From Actinoplanes cyaneus (lineage in GTDB: Bacteria; Actinomycetota; Actinomycetes; Mycobacteriales; Micromonosporaceae), in NCBI RefSeq assembly GCF_016862095.1, contig NZ_BOMH01000085.1, forward strand, positions 1 through 34,709: 34,709 bases of DNA, read 5' to 3'. The notes beneath the pieces are model-generated. The model did no database searches. It worked only from the letters and a program-made list of their open reading frames with translations, and had not been told where the DNA came from. Positions 16,877-25,241 of this stretch are shown piece after piece. Made by a program: the position numbers and the translations under genes. Each line of letters begins with the position of its first letter. Position 1 is the stretch's first letter.

Positions 16877-18226
16877 ATGGTGCTGAGTCGTCGCCCGCTG
16901 CCGTGGTCTGTCCCGGAGCGGCTGTCCCGTGGACTCGTGCAGGCCGGCCCGGTCCTGGTCGTGATCGTCGTCGCGGCCGCGGTGGCCGGGGCGGCGGCCT
17001 GGGCACACGTACCGGCGAAGCTGGGTTTCCATGGCGGGTTCGTCGACCTTTCCGCCTATCGGTACGGCGGCCGGTTGGTTCTCGACGGGCTGCCGCTCTA
17101 CGGCTCCCGTGACCCGGCCACCAACCTGGGATTCACCTACCCGCCGTTCGCGGCGGTGGCGATGGCGCTGCTCGCGGTGCTGCCGGTCTGGCTGGCCGCG
17201 GCCCTGTGGACCGCGGCGTCGGTGGCTGCGCTGGCCGGGGTCATCGCGGTGGCCGCCCGGGCGATGCACCGCCTTGTTCCGGGCCGGATCGTCGCCCTGC
17301 TGACCGTCGGTGCGTTCGCGCTGGAACCGGTGTGGCAGAACCTCACGTTCGGGCAGATCAACCTGTTGCTGATGTTCGCCGTGTTCATCGACCTGGTGCG
17401 CCCGGCCGGGCGCTGGTCCGGCGTGCTGGTGGGTGTCGCGGCGGGGGTGAAGCTGACTCCGCTCGTGTTCGTCGTGCTGCTGGTGCTGGTCGGTCGTCAC
17501 CGGACGGCGATACGGGCGCTGGCGGCCTTCGCCGGCACCGTCGTGATCGGCTTAGTGACGGTGCCCGCGGCGGCGCAGGCGTACTGGACCGACAACCTGA
17601 TCAAGGCCGGCCGGGTCGGTCCGCCGGAGCTGGCCCACAACCAGTCGGTGTTCGGGGCGCTCACCCGGATGCTCGACAGTCCGGCACCGACGCTGCTGTG
17701 GCTCGCGGTCGCCGGGCCGCTCGCTCTGGCCGTCGTGGGCGTCGGCGCCGTCTGCTGGCGTCGCGGCGACCGGGTGCTCGGCACCGGGCTGGCCGCGCTG
17801 GCCATGCTGCTCGCCTCGCCGGTCTCCTGGTCGCACCACTGGGTGTGGGCCGTGCCGGTCGGGCTGGCGCTGTGGGAACGCAGCCGGTGGATGAGCGCGC
17901 TGTGGACCGCGGTGTTCGTGGTCCGTCCGTTCGCGTGGCTGCCCGCGGGGGACGGTCGCGAGTACCGGTGGCATTCGATCGAGCACGTCCCGGGCGACGT
18001 CTACCTGCTCACCGCGCTCGCGCTCACTGCCTGGGTGGCGATGCGGCTCCACCGCCCGGCGCGGCACGCCGGCTCCGGCCGACCGGAGGCCGCGAATGCT
18101 GCCGGCCCGCCGGGCGTGAGCTCGTCGAGGCCCGAGAGCCGCGACCAGTGGTGCGACAACGGCGACGCGACGTCCGCGTCGCGGGAAGGCTCGGAGCCGG
18201 TCATCGGTCCATCGCGGCCGGTCTGA
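16877..18226 (+). CDS. GT87-family polyprenol-phosphate-mannose-dependent mannosyltransferase (PimE-like)
   Basis: A 449-residue GT-C integral membrane glycosyltransferase (DUF2029/GT87). It has about ten hydrophobic segments. The first extracytoplasmic loop carries the family signature GGFVDLSAYRYGG with the putative catalytic Asp, then LPLYGSRDP and FTYPPFAAV; FGQINLLLMFAVFIDL and GVKLTPLVFVVLL are also typical. Members transfer mannose from polyprenyl-phosphomannose to phosphatidylinositol mannosides or other cell-envelope glycolipids. ATG 16877 starts just before the first helix; no clear ribosome-binding site is present, and the frame upstream overlaps the FUSC gene. The last 50 residues are a hydrophilic tail. 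Confidence 0.85.
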   Translation: MVLSRRPLPWSVPERLSRGLVQAGPVLVVIVVAAAVAGAAAWAHVPAKLGFHGGFVDLSAYRYGGRLVLDGLPLYGSRDPATNLGFTYPPFAAVAMALLAVLPVWLAAALWTAASVAALAGVIAVAARAMHRLVPGRIVALLTVGAFALEPVWQNLTFGQINLLLMFAVFIDLVRPAGRWSGVLVGVAAGVKLTPLVFVVLLVLVGRHRTAIRALAAFAGTVVIGLVTVPAAAQAYWTDNLIKAGRVGPPELAHNQSVFGALTRMLDSPAPTLLWLAVAGPLALAVVGVGAVCWRRGDRVLGTGLAALAMLLASPVSWSHHWVWAVPVGLALWERSRWMSALWTAVFVVRPFAWLPAGDGREYRWHSIEHVPGDVYLLTALALTAWVAMRLHRPARHAGSGRPEAANAAGPPGVSSSRPESRDQWCDNGDATSASREGSEPVIGPSRPV

Positions 18227-18229
18227 GCA

Positions 18230-18376
18230 GCGCCAGGACGGATGAGCCTCGCCCCACACGAGCATGGCGTGCAGGACGACGCTGAGGCTGCATCCCTGGT
18301 CGGTCAACGCATACACCACACCGAGTTTCGGACCCGCGCTGACCGTGGCTGCCTTGCCTTGGTAGCCGCCCGGCAC
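18230..18376 (-). pseudogene. Remnant of an HxlR-family transcriptional regulator (C-terminal part)
   Basis: Reading on the minus strand, GPKLGVVYALTDQGCSLSVV followed by LHAMLVWGEAH closely follows the C-terminal half of HxlR winged-helix regulators (V-Y-x-L-T-x-x-G-x-S-L...W-G-E-x-H). The N-terminal helix-turn-helix is missing: an in-frame TAG occurs about 30 nt upstream and only 44 bp separate the remnant from the SDR stop codon. No normal stop follows the motif. It is best read as a truncated, non-functional relic, perhaps of the former regulator of the adjacent SDR gene. Confidence 0.5.
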
Positions 18377-18420
18377 CCGTGCGTGCGGAGCGCCGGGCGG
18401 CCTGTCCTACCCGAGTTGAT

Positions 18421-19182
18421 CTACCACTGGCTGCCGTCGGGGCGGACCAGGATTTCACTCATGACCACCCGGGCGGGTCGGGTGACGACGTAGGTGATGG
18501 TGTCGGCGATGTCCTCGGCGTGCAGCAGGGTCGCGTTGGCGAAGGCTTCCTGGCTGGCTTCGAGGATTTCGGGGCGGATGTGGGTGAACAGTTCAGTGGC
18601 GACCGGGCCGGGTTCGATCAGCGACACCCGTACGTGCCGGCCGGCGACCTCTTGGCGCAGGGCCTCGGTGAAGGCGTTGATGCCGGTCTTGGTGAGGCTG
18701 TAGACGGCGGAGCCGGCGATGGGGACGCGGCCGGCAAGGGAGCTGACGTTGATGATGTCGGCGGTGCCGCGTTCGCCGTCGGCGGCGGCGAGCAGGTGTG
18801 GCAGCGCAGCATGGGTGATGTAGAGCAGGCCTTGCACGTTGATGGCAAGCATCCGGTCCCATTCCTCGACCGGTGCACTTTCGGCCGGCCCGAGCAGCAT
18901 GATGCCGGCGTTGTTGACCACGATGTCGAGGCTGCCGAAGGTCTGCACGGTTTGCTCGACCGCAGCGGCGGCTTGCGTCTGGTCGGTGATGTCGGCCGCG
19001 ATGACCAGGGCAGTTCCGCCGATGGCGCGGATCTGCTCGGCGATGTCGTCGAGGCGGTCTTTACGCCGGGCGACCAGGCCGATACTGGCGCCTTGGGCTG
19101 CCAGAGACAGGGCGGTGGCGGCGCCGATGCCGCCGCTGGCGCCGGTGACCAGGGCGGTGGTGCCGGTCAGCGAGGTGTTCAT
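18421..19182 (-). CDS. Short-chain dehydrogenase/reductase (SDR, classical)
   Basis: A 253-residue NAD(P)-dependent oxidoreductase. Cofactor glycine motif TGASGGIG at 13-20, NNAG in the fourth strand, and catalytic Ser-Tyr-Lys in INVSSLAGRV and YSLTK. ARRKDRL after the second strand suggests NADP preference. The start ATG 19182 has GGAGG eight bases upstream. It is divergent from the CGNR regulator at 19308, with a long inverted repeat in the shared 125-bp promoter region, so control by that regulator is likely. The substrate is unknown. Confidence 0.93.
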   Translation of the reverse strand: MNTSLTGTTALVTGASGGIGAATALSLAAQGASIGLVARRKDRLDDIAEQIRAIGGTALVIAADITDQTQAAAAVEQTVQTFGSLDIVVNNAGIMLLGPAESAPVEEWDRMLAINVQGLLYITHAALPHLLAAADGERGTADIINVSSLAGRVPIAGSAVYSLTKTGINAFTEALRQEVAGRHVRVSLIEPGPVATELFTHIRPEILEASQEAFANATLLHAEDIADTITYVVTRPARVVMSEILVRPDGSQW

Positions 19183-19221
19183 GGGTGTTCCTCCGTTGAG
19201 TCGTCGTTGCCCACCGACCAT

Positions 19222-19283
19222 GACACCACCGTAGGCTCTATGGCAATGTCATGTGACGTCACCTACTTCACTACGGTGGTGTC
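19222..19283. promoter_or_regulatory. 13-bp inverted repeat and palindrome in the SDR/CGNR divergent promoter
   Basis: GACACCACCGTAG (19222-19234) is the exact reverse complement of CTACGGTGGTGTC (19271-19283); the arms are 36 bp apart. Between them lies the perfect 10-bp palindrome GTGACGTCAC (19253-19262). The arrangement sits in the middle of the divergent intergenic region and is a strong candidate for a two-site operator of the adjacent CGNR regulator. Confidence 0.6.
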
Positions 19284-19307
19284 CTCGGAAGGAGTACGCT
19301 CACCGAC

Positions 19308-19949
19308 GTGGACCATGACGACACCGCAGCGAGCACCAGACGTCTGCTGCTGGCGGCCGCACCCGGAGGGCTGTGCGTCGTGCAGGACCTGCTGAACTCG
19401 GCGAGCATGCCCGTCGCGTCGGTGCCCGATCTGCTCGCCGACCAGGCGACCGCGCAGGCCTGGCTGGACACGTCGTTGCAAACCTGGAGCCAGCAGGCCG
19501 GCCGCACCCCGCCCCGGATCACACTGTCCGACGATGATCTCGTCGCGCTTCGTGAGCTGCGCAGCCGGATCCGTGGCTGGCTCACGGACGAAGGTCAAGA
19601 TCGCTCGGCGCTCACCTTCGAGGCCGGCGTTGCCTTGTATGACGGCCGTCTGGCCTTTGAACTCCGGGGTAGCGGTGCTGCCGTGGTTATCTCGCTGGTT
19701 CTGCTGGAGTCGCTGCTGGCCTCGCACACCGGCGCCCTGAGCCGATTGAAGACCTGCATGAACCCGGCCTGCGGCGCGGCGTTCTACGACCTGTCACGAA
19801 ACAGCACCCGCGTCTGGCACGACATGAAAACGTGCGGCAACCCCATCAACCTCCGCGCTTCCCGGGCCCGTCGGCGCACGCCCCCCGAAGCCCGGCGAGC
19901 ACCAAAGATCGCCTCGGGAGAACGCGAGTCGACGCCGTCGATCGAGTGA
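19308..19949 (+). CDS. CGNR zinc-finger / ABATE-domain protein, putative transcriptional regulator
   Basis: A 213-residue protein with an ABATE-type ligand-binding region (about 1-140) and a C-terminal CGNR zinc finger (about 145-190). The finger reads CMNPACGAAFYD, then SRNSTRVWHDMKTCGNP: two Cys pairs are reduced to Cys-Cys-His-Cys because the usual Trp-Cys is Trp-His here, and the signature CGNR is CGNP. His may still bind zinc. The basic tail RASRARRR supports nucleic-acid binding. GTG 19308 is the start; GGAAGGAG is 13 bases upstream, somewhat far. It is divergent from the SDR gene and shares an inverted-repeat control region with it. CGNR proteins are usually annotated as regulators, with few studied. 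Confidence 0.8.
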   Translation: MDHDDTAASTRRLLLAAAPGGLCVVQDLLNSASMPVASVPDLLADQATAQAWLDTSLQTWSQQAGRTPPRITLSDDDLVALRELRSRIRGWLTDEGQDRSALTFEAGVALYDGRLAFELRGSGAAVVISLVLLESLLASHTGALSRLKTCMNPACGAAFYDLSRNSTRVWHDMKTCGNPINLRASRARRRTPPEARRAPKIASGERESTPSIE

Positions 19950-20185
19950 AGCCCCGTTGCTGAGCTGCCGGATCGGTCGCTCCTCCTTCTACGCGACCGG
20001 TACCTCACCGGCCGGCAGTCTGGCCTATCGACATACTCCCGCCAATCCCGCCGCCGTCTGCAAAGCGGGACCCAAGTCCGCACCGGCCCCGCCGGCGTAC
20101 CCGGCAATGTCTCCGGACGTTGACCGACACGCCGGTGGTGGGACGCCTGGTGCAGCGCCACTGGCGCACAGGCTGCTGCTGCGGG

Positions 20186-21970
20186 TCAGGACGGAGCGGT
20201 GCGGATGAGCAGCAGTGAGGCGTCGTCTTCCCTGCTGGCGGGGTTCGTGTCGGTCATCAGGAGATCTGCCAGCTCGCTCAGCGGGGCCTTGCGGTGAGCC
20301 GCGAGCAGCTGGTGCAGGCGAGTGATGCCGTCATCGATCGGGCGGGTCCTGGTTTCGATCAGGCCATCGGTGTGCAGCACCAGCAGGGAGCCGGGCGGCA
20401 GGTGCCGGGTGTGGGTGCGCCGGGTGATGTTGCGCAGGCCGCCGAGCAACGGCCCGCCGCGGGCGAGCAGGCTGATCTCACCGTCGGGCAGGACCAGGCT
20501 GGGCGGTAGGTGGCCGGCATTGGTCCAGGTCAGGGTGTGCCCGCCGCCCGGGTCGTGGGTCAGGTAGGCGACCATGGCGGTGGCGATGGCCGTGATGCCG
20601 AGGGCTCTGGTGGTGCGTTCGAGGCGGTGCAGCAGAGCGGACGGGTAGTCGTAGCGGTCGACGAGCAGGGTGCGCAGCATCGTGCGGTACTGGCTCATGG
20701 TCGCCGCCGCGGTGATGCCGTGCCCGGCGACGTCACCGATCACCAGGGCCAGCCGCTGGTCGTCGATTTTGATCACGTCGTACCAGTCCCCGCCGACCAG
20801 GTCGTTCTGCTGGGCCGGCACGTACTGGGCGGCCATGCCGACGTGACCCACCTCGGGCAGAGGGGTGAGCAGCGCTTGCTGCATGGTGGTGGCGGCGGTG
20901 CGCTGCTCGTCGTAGGCGGCGGTCCGGCTCAGTGCCGAAGCCACGAACCCGGCCAGGGCGGTGAGCACGACCTGCTCCCCGCCGGTAAGGGTGTGCGGTT
21001 GTGCCCAGATGACGGTCAGCGCGCCGATCGGGCCGTGCTCGCCGGGAAGTGGCACGCTGGCCGCCGACTGCCAGCCCAGCGCCTCGAACGTCTCCAGGGC
21101 ATCGGGGGCCTGCTCGGCGATCGCGGTCAGATCCGGGAACGACATGAGTCGTCCGGTGCGGGCCGCCAGCCCGGACGGCGTTCGCTGGTCGGCACCGTAA
21201 CGCAGCCACCGCCGGGCGAACCGGGCGGGCAGCAGCCGACCGGAAGCAAGATCCACGAATCCGTCGGCATCCAGGGTGGAGATGCCCACGTAGACCGGGT
21301 CGGGATCGCCGATGACCAGGGTGCGAACCGTGTCGACCAGCTCGTCGGACGTCGCGGCCGCTCCCAGCGCGGCGCTGGCACGCAGCAGCAATTGGCTGCG
21401 TACGGCCGCCGCCTGAGACTGTCGTTCGCGTTCCATGGCGGCTCGGTGCTGCACCTCGGCCTGGTCCGAGGCGATCCGCATGCGCAGCGCCTGTGCGCAG
21501 CCGTCGGCCAGCTCGGCCAGTAGCCGGAGCTCCTGATCGCTCCACCGGCGGGGTTGATGATCGATGGCGCACAGCGAGCCGAGCACGTGCCCGTCGTCGT
21601 CGGTCAACGGCATGCCGGCGTACGCGACGACACCGAGCTCGTCCACGGCGAGATTGTCACGCACCCGCGCGTCACTGCGGGCGTCGGTGACGATCAGCGG
21701 CTCCCCCGCGGCCACGACATGCTGGCAGAAGGAGTGACTCAGCGGGGTCTGCCGCTGTGCTGCCCACGGCTGGCCCAGCCCTCGCGCTCCGGGGAAGAAC
21801 TGCCGGTCGCTGCCGACCAGCGACACCAGCGCCACCGGCACGCCGACGGCCCGGCGCACCATGTCGGCGAACCAGTCGAACAGCGGATCGGCCACCGCAT
21901 CCAGGCCGGCCCGCCGCACCGCGGCCAGCCGGCCCTGCTCATCGGGGTTCCCGTCGAAGTCGGCGGTCAT
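20186..21970 (-). CDS. GAF-GAF-SpoIIE (PP2C-type) serine/threonine phosphatase
   Basis: A 594-residue cytoplasmic signalling protein. An N-terminal GAF domain (about 20-165; FFPGARGL, PLSHSFCQHVV, VVAYAGMPL, LGSLCAID) resembles the light/redox-sensor GAFs. A linker helix (about 165-190) leads to a second GAF (about 190-355), then the SpoIIE/PP2C phosphatase domain (about 380-594). Metal-binding motifs are intact: VGGDWYDV, GDVAGHG, LLVLHTDGLIE and REDDASLL. Such proteins dephosphorylate anti-sigma-factor antagonists and so activate alternative sigma factors. No anti-sigma or antagonist gene lies nearby, so the target is elsewhere. ATG 21970 is the first Met of the conserved region. Confidence 0.92.
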   Translation of the reverse strand: MTADFDGNPDEQGRLAAVRRAGLDAVADPLFDWFADMVRRAVGVPVALVSLVGSDRQFFPGARGLGQPWAAQRQTPLSHSFCQHVVAAGEPLIVTDARSDARVRDNLAVDELGVVAYAGMPLTDDDGHVLGSLCAIDHQPRRWSDQELRLLAELADGCAQALRMRIASDQAEVQHRAAMERERQSQAAAVRSQLLLRASAALGAAATSDELVDTVRTLVIGDPDPVYVGISTLDADGFVDLASGRLLPARFARRWLRYGADQRTPSGLAARTGRLMSFPDLTAIAEQAPDALETFEALGWQSAASVPLPGEHGPIGALTVIWAQPHTLTGGEQVVLTALAGFVASALSRTAAYDEQRTAATTMQQALLTPLPEVGHVGMAAQYVPAQQNDLVGGDWYDVIKIDDQRLALVIGDVAGHGITAAATMSQYRTMLRTLLVDRYDYPSALLHRLERTTRALGITAIATAMVAYLTHDPGGGHTLTWTNAGHLPPSLVLPDGEISLLARGGPLLGGLRNITRRTHTRHLPPGSLLVLHTDGLIETRTRPIDDGITRLHQLLAAHRKAPLSELADLLMTDTNPASREDDASLLLIRTAPS

Positions 21971-22288
21971 GAGGCCGGCTCGGCGGCGCGCTGCAGGGAA
22001 GAACGCGGCCGGACGCCGATCAACGGCTCATCCGGAGGGATCCGCGAGAACGGCATCTGCCGCCCCGAAGGATACGAATCCGGTCCGCCCTGTCGCCGGG
22101 AGCAGCAGCACACCGGGCGTAGCCGACGATCGACGACATGATCACGCCAGGCAGCGTAAACGAGAAGGAACCTGCGGTAGCACCTGCCACCACGGCTCCG
22201 CGCGCGGACGCCCCGCCAAAGATCCGACGCACCGGTTCCTGCCCGCCTGCCTCAGGTGAACGATCCGGCAAGAAGGCACGGTCAGGAC
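21971..22288. other. 318-bp intergenic region upstream of the SpoIIE-type gene
   Basis: No gene is supported in this stretch between the LAL regulator stop and the phosphatase start. It should contain the phosphatase promoter. A small GGAT-ACGA-ATCC dyad at 22070-22081 is the only symmetry I noted, and it is too short to interpret. Confidence 0.5.
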
Positions 22289-25216
22289 TCAGGACGATTC
22301 GCCGCGGCGGATCAAGCCGGCCTCCCACCGGTTGGCGGCGCCGAGCTTGGCCAGCACGTTCGACACGTGCACGCTGACTGTCTTCTCCGAGATGGTGAGA
22401 CTGCGGGCGATCCGGCCGTTGGTGTAGCCGAGCGCGATCAGGTCCAGCACCTGCGTCTCCCGTGGGGTCAGGCCCCACCCGGCAGCCGACGGCGCAGCGG
22501 CGGCCGGCGCGGGCTCCTCCTCGAGGGCGACCCCGGCAAGGACCGCCAGCCGGCTCAGCTCACCGGTCAGCCGCCGTGCCCGCAGTGCGGTCGCCAGCCG
22601 CGCCGCCACGGTGATCTCCCGGTGCACCGCCGACGTGGCGCCGCGCCGCAGCAGGCAGTCGGCGAGCCGCAACCGGGCCTGCGCCTCCGGGTACGGATGT
22701 CCGAGCGACGCCCAGGTCTCCGCCACCGCCACCCACGCCGCTTCCTGCGGTTCCCCTCGCACGCGCAGCAGTTCCGCCGCGGCCACCTGACTCAGCGCCT
22801 CGGCGACCGGCAACGCCTGACCGCCCCCGGCGCGCCGCAGCTCCTCCATCGCGGACTCCACCCGGGCCGACAGCATGTCCGCCCAGCTCAGCCACGTCTG
22901 CGGGGCCGCATGCCGGGCGAACGCCTCCCCCGCCGCCTGCAACCCGCACACCGCGAGCCGCAGCGCCGGGAACGCTCCTTCCCCGTCCCCGAGCTTGTCC
23001 AGCCCCTCGTCCACGGCACGGCGGGCGGCCCGCCAGTTCCCGTCGGCGATCTCCAGGGCGGCGAGCGCCGTGTAGGTGTGCCCCACGAAGTCCTGGTCGG
23101 TCTTCCCGGCCGAGCGGCTCATCACCAGGTCGAGCAGGTCGCGGGCCGCGTCGCGCTCGTCGCGGGCGACGCGCACCTCCGCCCGTACGTACTGCAGGTA
23201 GAGCGGCAGGTCGTCGGCCGCCTCGTCGGGCAGGACCTCGTCGATGAGCTGCTCGATCTCGTCCCACCGGCCCAGGTCGAGCAGGATGTCGGCGGCGTTG
23301 CCGACGAGCACCATGCCGGTCGTCATCCGCAGCCCGAACCCGGCCGCGAGCTCACATCCGCGCCGGGCCAGTTCGAGCCCTTCCTCGAGCTGGTTGAGCA
23401 TCTGCAGGCAGTAGGTCAGATTGGTGTACGCCCGGAGAATGTTCTCCTTGCTGTCGGTGCTCTCGGCGAGCGCCAGCCCGTCGCGCAACTGGGCGACCCC
23501 GCCGTCGCGCTCCCCCAGCAGGAACCGCAGGGTCCCGAGCGTGACCAGCAGATATCCGCGCTCCACCGGTGACTCCGCGACGGTGAGAGCGGCCTGCGCC
23601 TCCTGCAGCGCCTGCCGGTAGTGCCCGCTGAGCATCAGCACCCGCGCGTAGACCTCCCCGGCCCGCGCCTGCAGCGCCGGATCGGACAGCCCGTCGAGCA
23701 GCGCGATCGCCTCCCGCGCCGCCGCCAGGGCCCCGGGTGTGTCGCTGGCCCGCCACCGCAGCCGGGCGAGGTGCTCGTGCAGGGCGGCAAGAACCTTCGG
23801 GTCCCCGCCTGCGCCGACGACCTGGATCGCCTCGCCGGTGAGCTGCACCGCCCGTTGCGGGTCCCCGCCGTAGTCGAGAACCTCCGCCGCTTCGTCGAGC
23901 AGCCGGGGGTACGTCGTCTCGCAGATCTCGGCGGCGGCCGGCACCCGCCGCCACAGGTCCAGCACCCGCCCGTACTGCCGGCGCGCCTCCGCGTACGCGT
24001 GCACGATCGCCGCGGACCGGGCCGCTCGCAGGGTCCAGAACAGCGCGTCGTCGTCCTTGCGCCCGTGGAACCAGTGGTGGGCCAGTTCGGCCTGCACGAT
24101 CGGCGACGCGTCGGGGCCGGCGGAGGCGGTGAGCGCGGTGGCGACCGCCCGGTGCAGTCCGGCGCGTTCGCCCGGCAGCAGGTCCTGGTAAAACGTTTCT
24201 GCGGTGAGCGAGTGCCGCAGTTGGTAACTTTCCTCCGGCGTACGCACCAGCACCTGCCGGGTCACCGCGTCGCGCACCCCGGAGCGCAGCGCCGGCCCGG
24301 CCAGGCCGCTCGCCGCCTCCAGCAGCGCCCCGGAGACCGGCCGGCCGGCGGCGGCGACCACCCCGACGACCTGCTGACCTTCCTCGGACAGCCCGTCGAC
24401 CCGCATCATCAGCAGGTCACGCAGGTGATCGGGCACCGGCCCGCCGGGATTGCGCTGCTCGGCGGCGAAGATCTCCTGCGCGAGGAAGGCGTTGCCGCCG
24501 GACCGCTCGTGCACCTTGGTGATGACCTCCGTCGACAGCCCGCCCCCGAGCATCGCCCCGAGATCGTCGCGGCCGAAGCGGGACAGCTCCAGATAGGTGG
24601 AGGTCCGCCCGCGGATCAGCTCACCGAAGACCACCCGGTGCCGGGAGTCCTCGTTGAGCTCGTCGGTGCGCAACGTCCCGGCCAGCAGCACCGGCACCCG
24701 CCGCAGGTTCCGGCTCAGGAACAACAGCAGGTCCAGCGACGACGTGTCCGCCCAGTGCAGGTCCTCGAGGAGCAGCACCAGCGGCCGTTTCGCCGCGAGG
24801 CGCCCCAGCAGCTCCAGGAACAGCGAGAACAGGTGCGCCCGGGCCAGCTGACCGCCCTCGGTGGACCGGCCCGCATCGGACAACGCCGGGATCAGCGCGG
24901 ACAGGGCCGCCTGTTCCCCGCGGGCGCCTTCGACCAGGGCCGGCGCGCCGACGGAGATCTCCACCGCGTGCATGGCGGCCAGCCACGGGCTGTACGGCAA
25001 CTCCCCCGCGCCCACCGACACGCACGCCCCGCGCGCGAGCAGCAGGTCACGCCCGTCGCAGCGCTCCTCGAACTCCTCCAGCAGGCAGGTCTTGCCGACA
25101 CCGGCCTCCCCGGCGATCAGGACGGTCCGGGGTTCGCCGCCGGTCGCGTCGTCGAGCGCCGCGGCCAGGGCCGCCAGTTCGGCCGTACGGCCCACGAAGC
25201 CCCTCGACGCTGACAT
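22289..25216 (-). CDS. LAL-type LuxR-family regulator (AAA ATPase + TPR + HTH)
   Basis: A 975-residue large ATP-binding regulator of the LuxR (MalT-like) family. N-terminal P-loop ATPase: FVGRTAELAAL, Walker A GEAGVGKT (about 34-41), Walker B LVLLLEDLHWAD. A long alpha-helical TPR-like middle (about 350-890) follows, then a LuxR helix-turn-helix (about 910-970: LTPRETQVLDLIALGYTNGR, SEKTVSVHVSNVLAKL). Such proteins couple effector and ATP binding to promoter activation, often for secondary metabolism or sugar use. The start codon is 21 bp after the stop of the upstream LuxR gene. There is no ribosome-binding site; a -10-like TAGAAA six bases before ATG suggests an additional leaderless transcript. 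Confidence 0.92.
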   Translation of the reverse strand: MSASRGFVGRTAELAALAAALDDATGGEPRTVLIAGEAGVGKTCLLEEFEERCDGRDLLLARGACVSVGAGELPYSPWLAAMHAVEISVGAPALVEGARGEQAALSALIPALSDAGRSTEGGQLARAHLFSLFLELLGRLAAKRPLVLLLEDLHWADTSSLDLLLFLSRNLRRVPVLLAGTLRTDELNEDSRHRVVFGELIRGRTSTYLELSRFGRDDLGAMLGGGLSTEVITKVHERSGGNAFLAQEIFAAEQRNPGGPVPDHLRDLLMMRVDGLSEEGQQVVGVVAAAGRPVSGALLEAASGLAGPALRSGVRDAVTRQVLVRTPEESYQLRHSLTAETFYQDLLPGERAGLHRAVATALTASAGPDASPIVQAELAHHWFHGRKDDDALFWTLRAARSAAIVHAYAEARRQYGRVLDLWRRVPAAAEICETTYPRLLDEAAEVLDYGGDPQRAVQLTGEAIQVVGAGGDPKVLAALHEHLARLRWRASDTPGALAAAREAIALLDGLSDPALQARAGEVYARVLMLSGHYRQALQEAQAALTVAESPVERGYLLVTLGTLRFLLGERDGGVAQLRDGLALAESTDSKENILRAYTNLTYCLQMLNQLEEGLELARRGCELAAGFGLRMTTGMVLVGNAADILLDLGRWDEIEQLIDEVLPDEAADDLPLYLQYVRAEVRVARDERDAARDLLDLVMSRSAGKTDQDFVGHTYTALAALEIADGNWRAARRAVDEGLDKLGDGEGAFPALRLAVCGLQAAGEAFARHAAPQTWLSWADMLSARVESAMEELRRAGGGQALPVAEALSQVAAAELLRVRGEPQEAAWVAVAETWASLGHPYPEAQARLRLADCLLRRGATSAVHREITVAARLATALRARRLTGELSRLAVLAGVALEEEPAPAAAAPSAAGWGLTPRETQVLDLIALGYTNGRIARSLTISEKTVSVHVSNVLAKLGAANRWEAGLIRRGESS

Positions 25217-25241
25217 GCGTCATTTCTATCGAAATTTCTAT
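25217..25241 (-). promoter_or_regulatory. AT-rich start region of the LAL gene, possible leaderless promoter
   Basis: This short AT-rich segment has two TTTCTAT copies (plus strand, 25223-25229 and 25235-25241) and the dyad ATTTC-TATC-GAAAT. On the minus strand, TAGAAA is followed by TGACGC and then the ATG, placing the start codon where transcription would begin. No matching -35 was found. Confidence 0.35.

Noticed and set aside
16824..16886. 20-codon frame starting ATGATG and overlapping the GT87 start
   Set aside because: Could be a leader peptide, but there is no ribosome-binding site or conservation evidence.
23621..25213. 530-codon open frame on the plus strand opposite the LAL gene
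   Set aside because: Gln/Arg/Pro-rich shadow of the LAL coding sequence.
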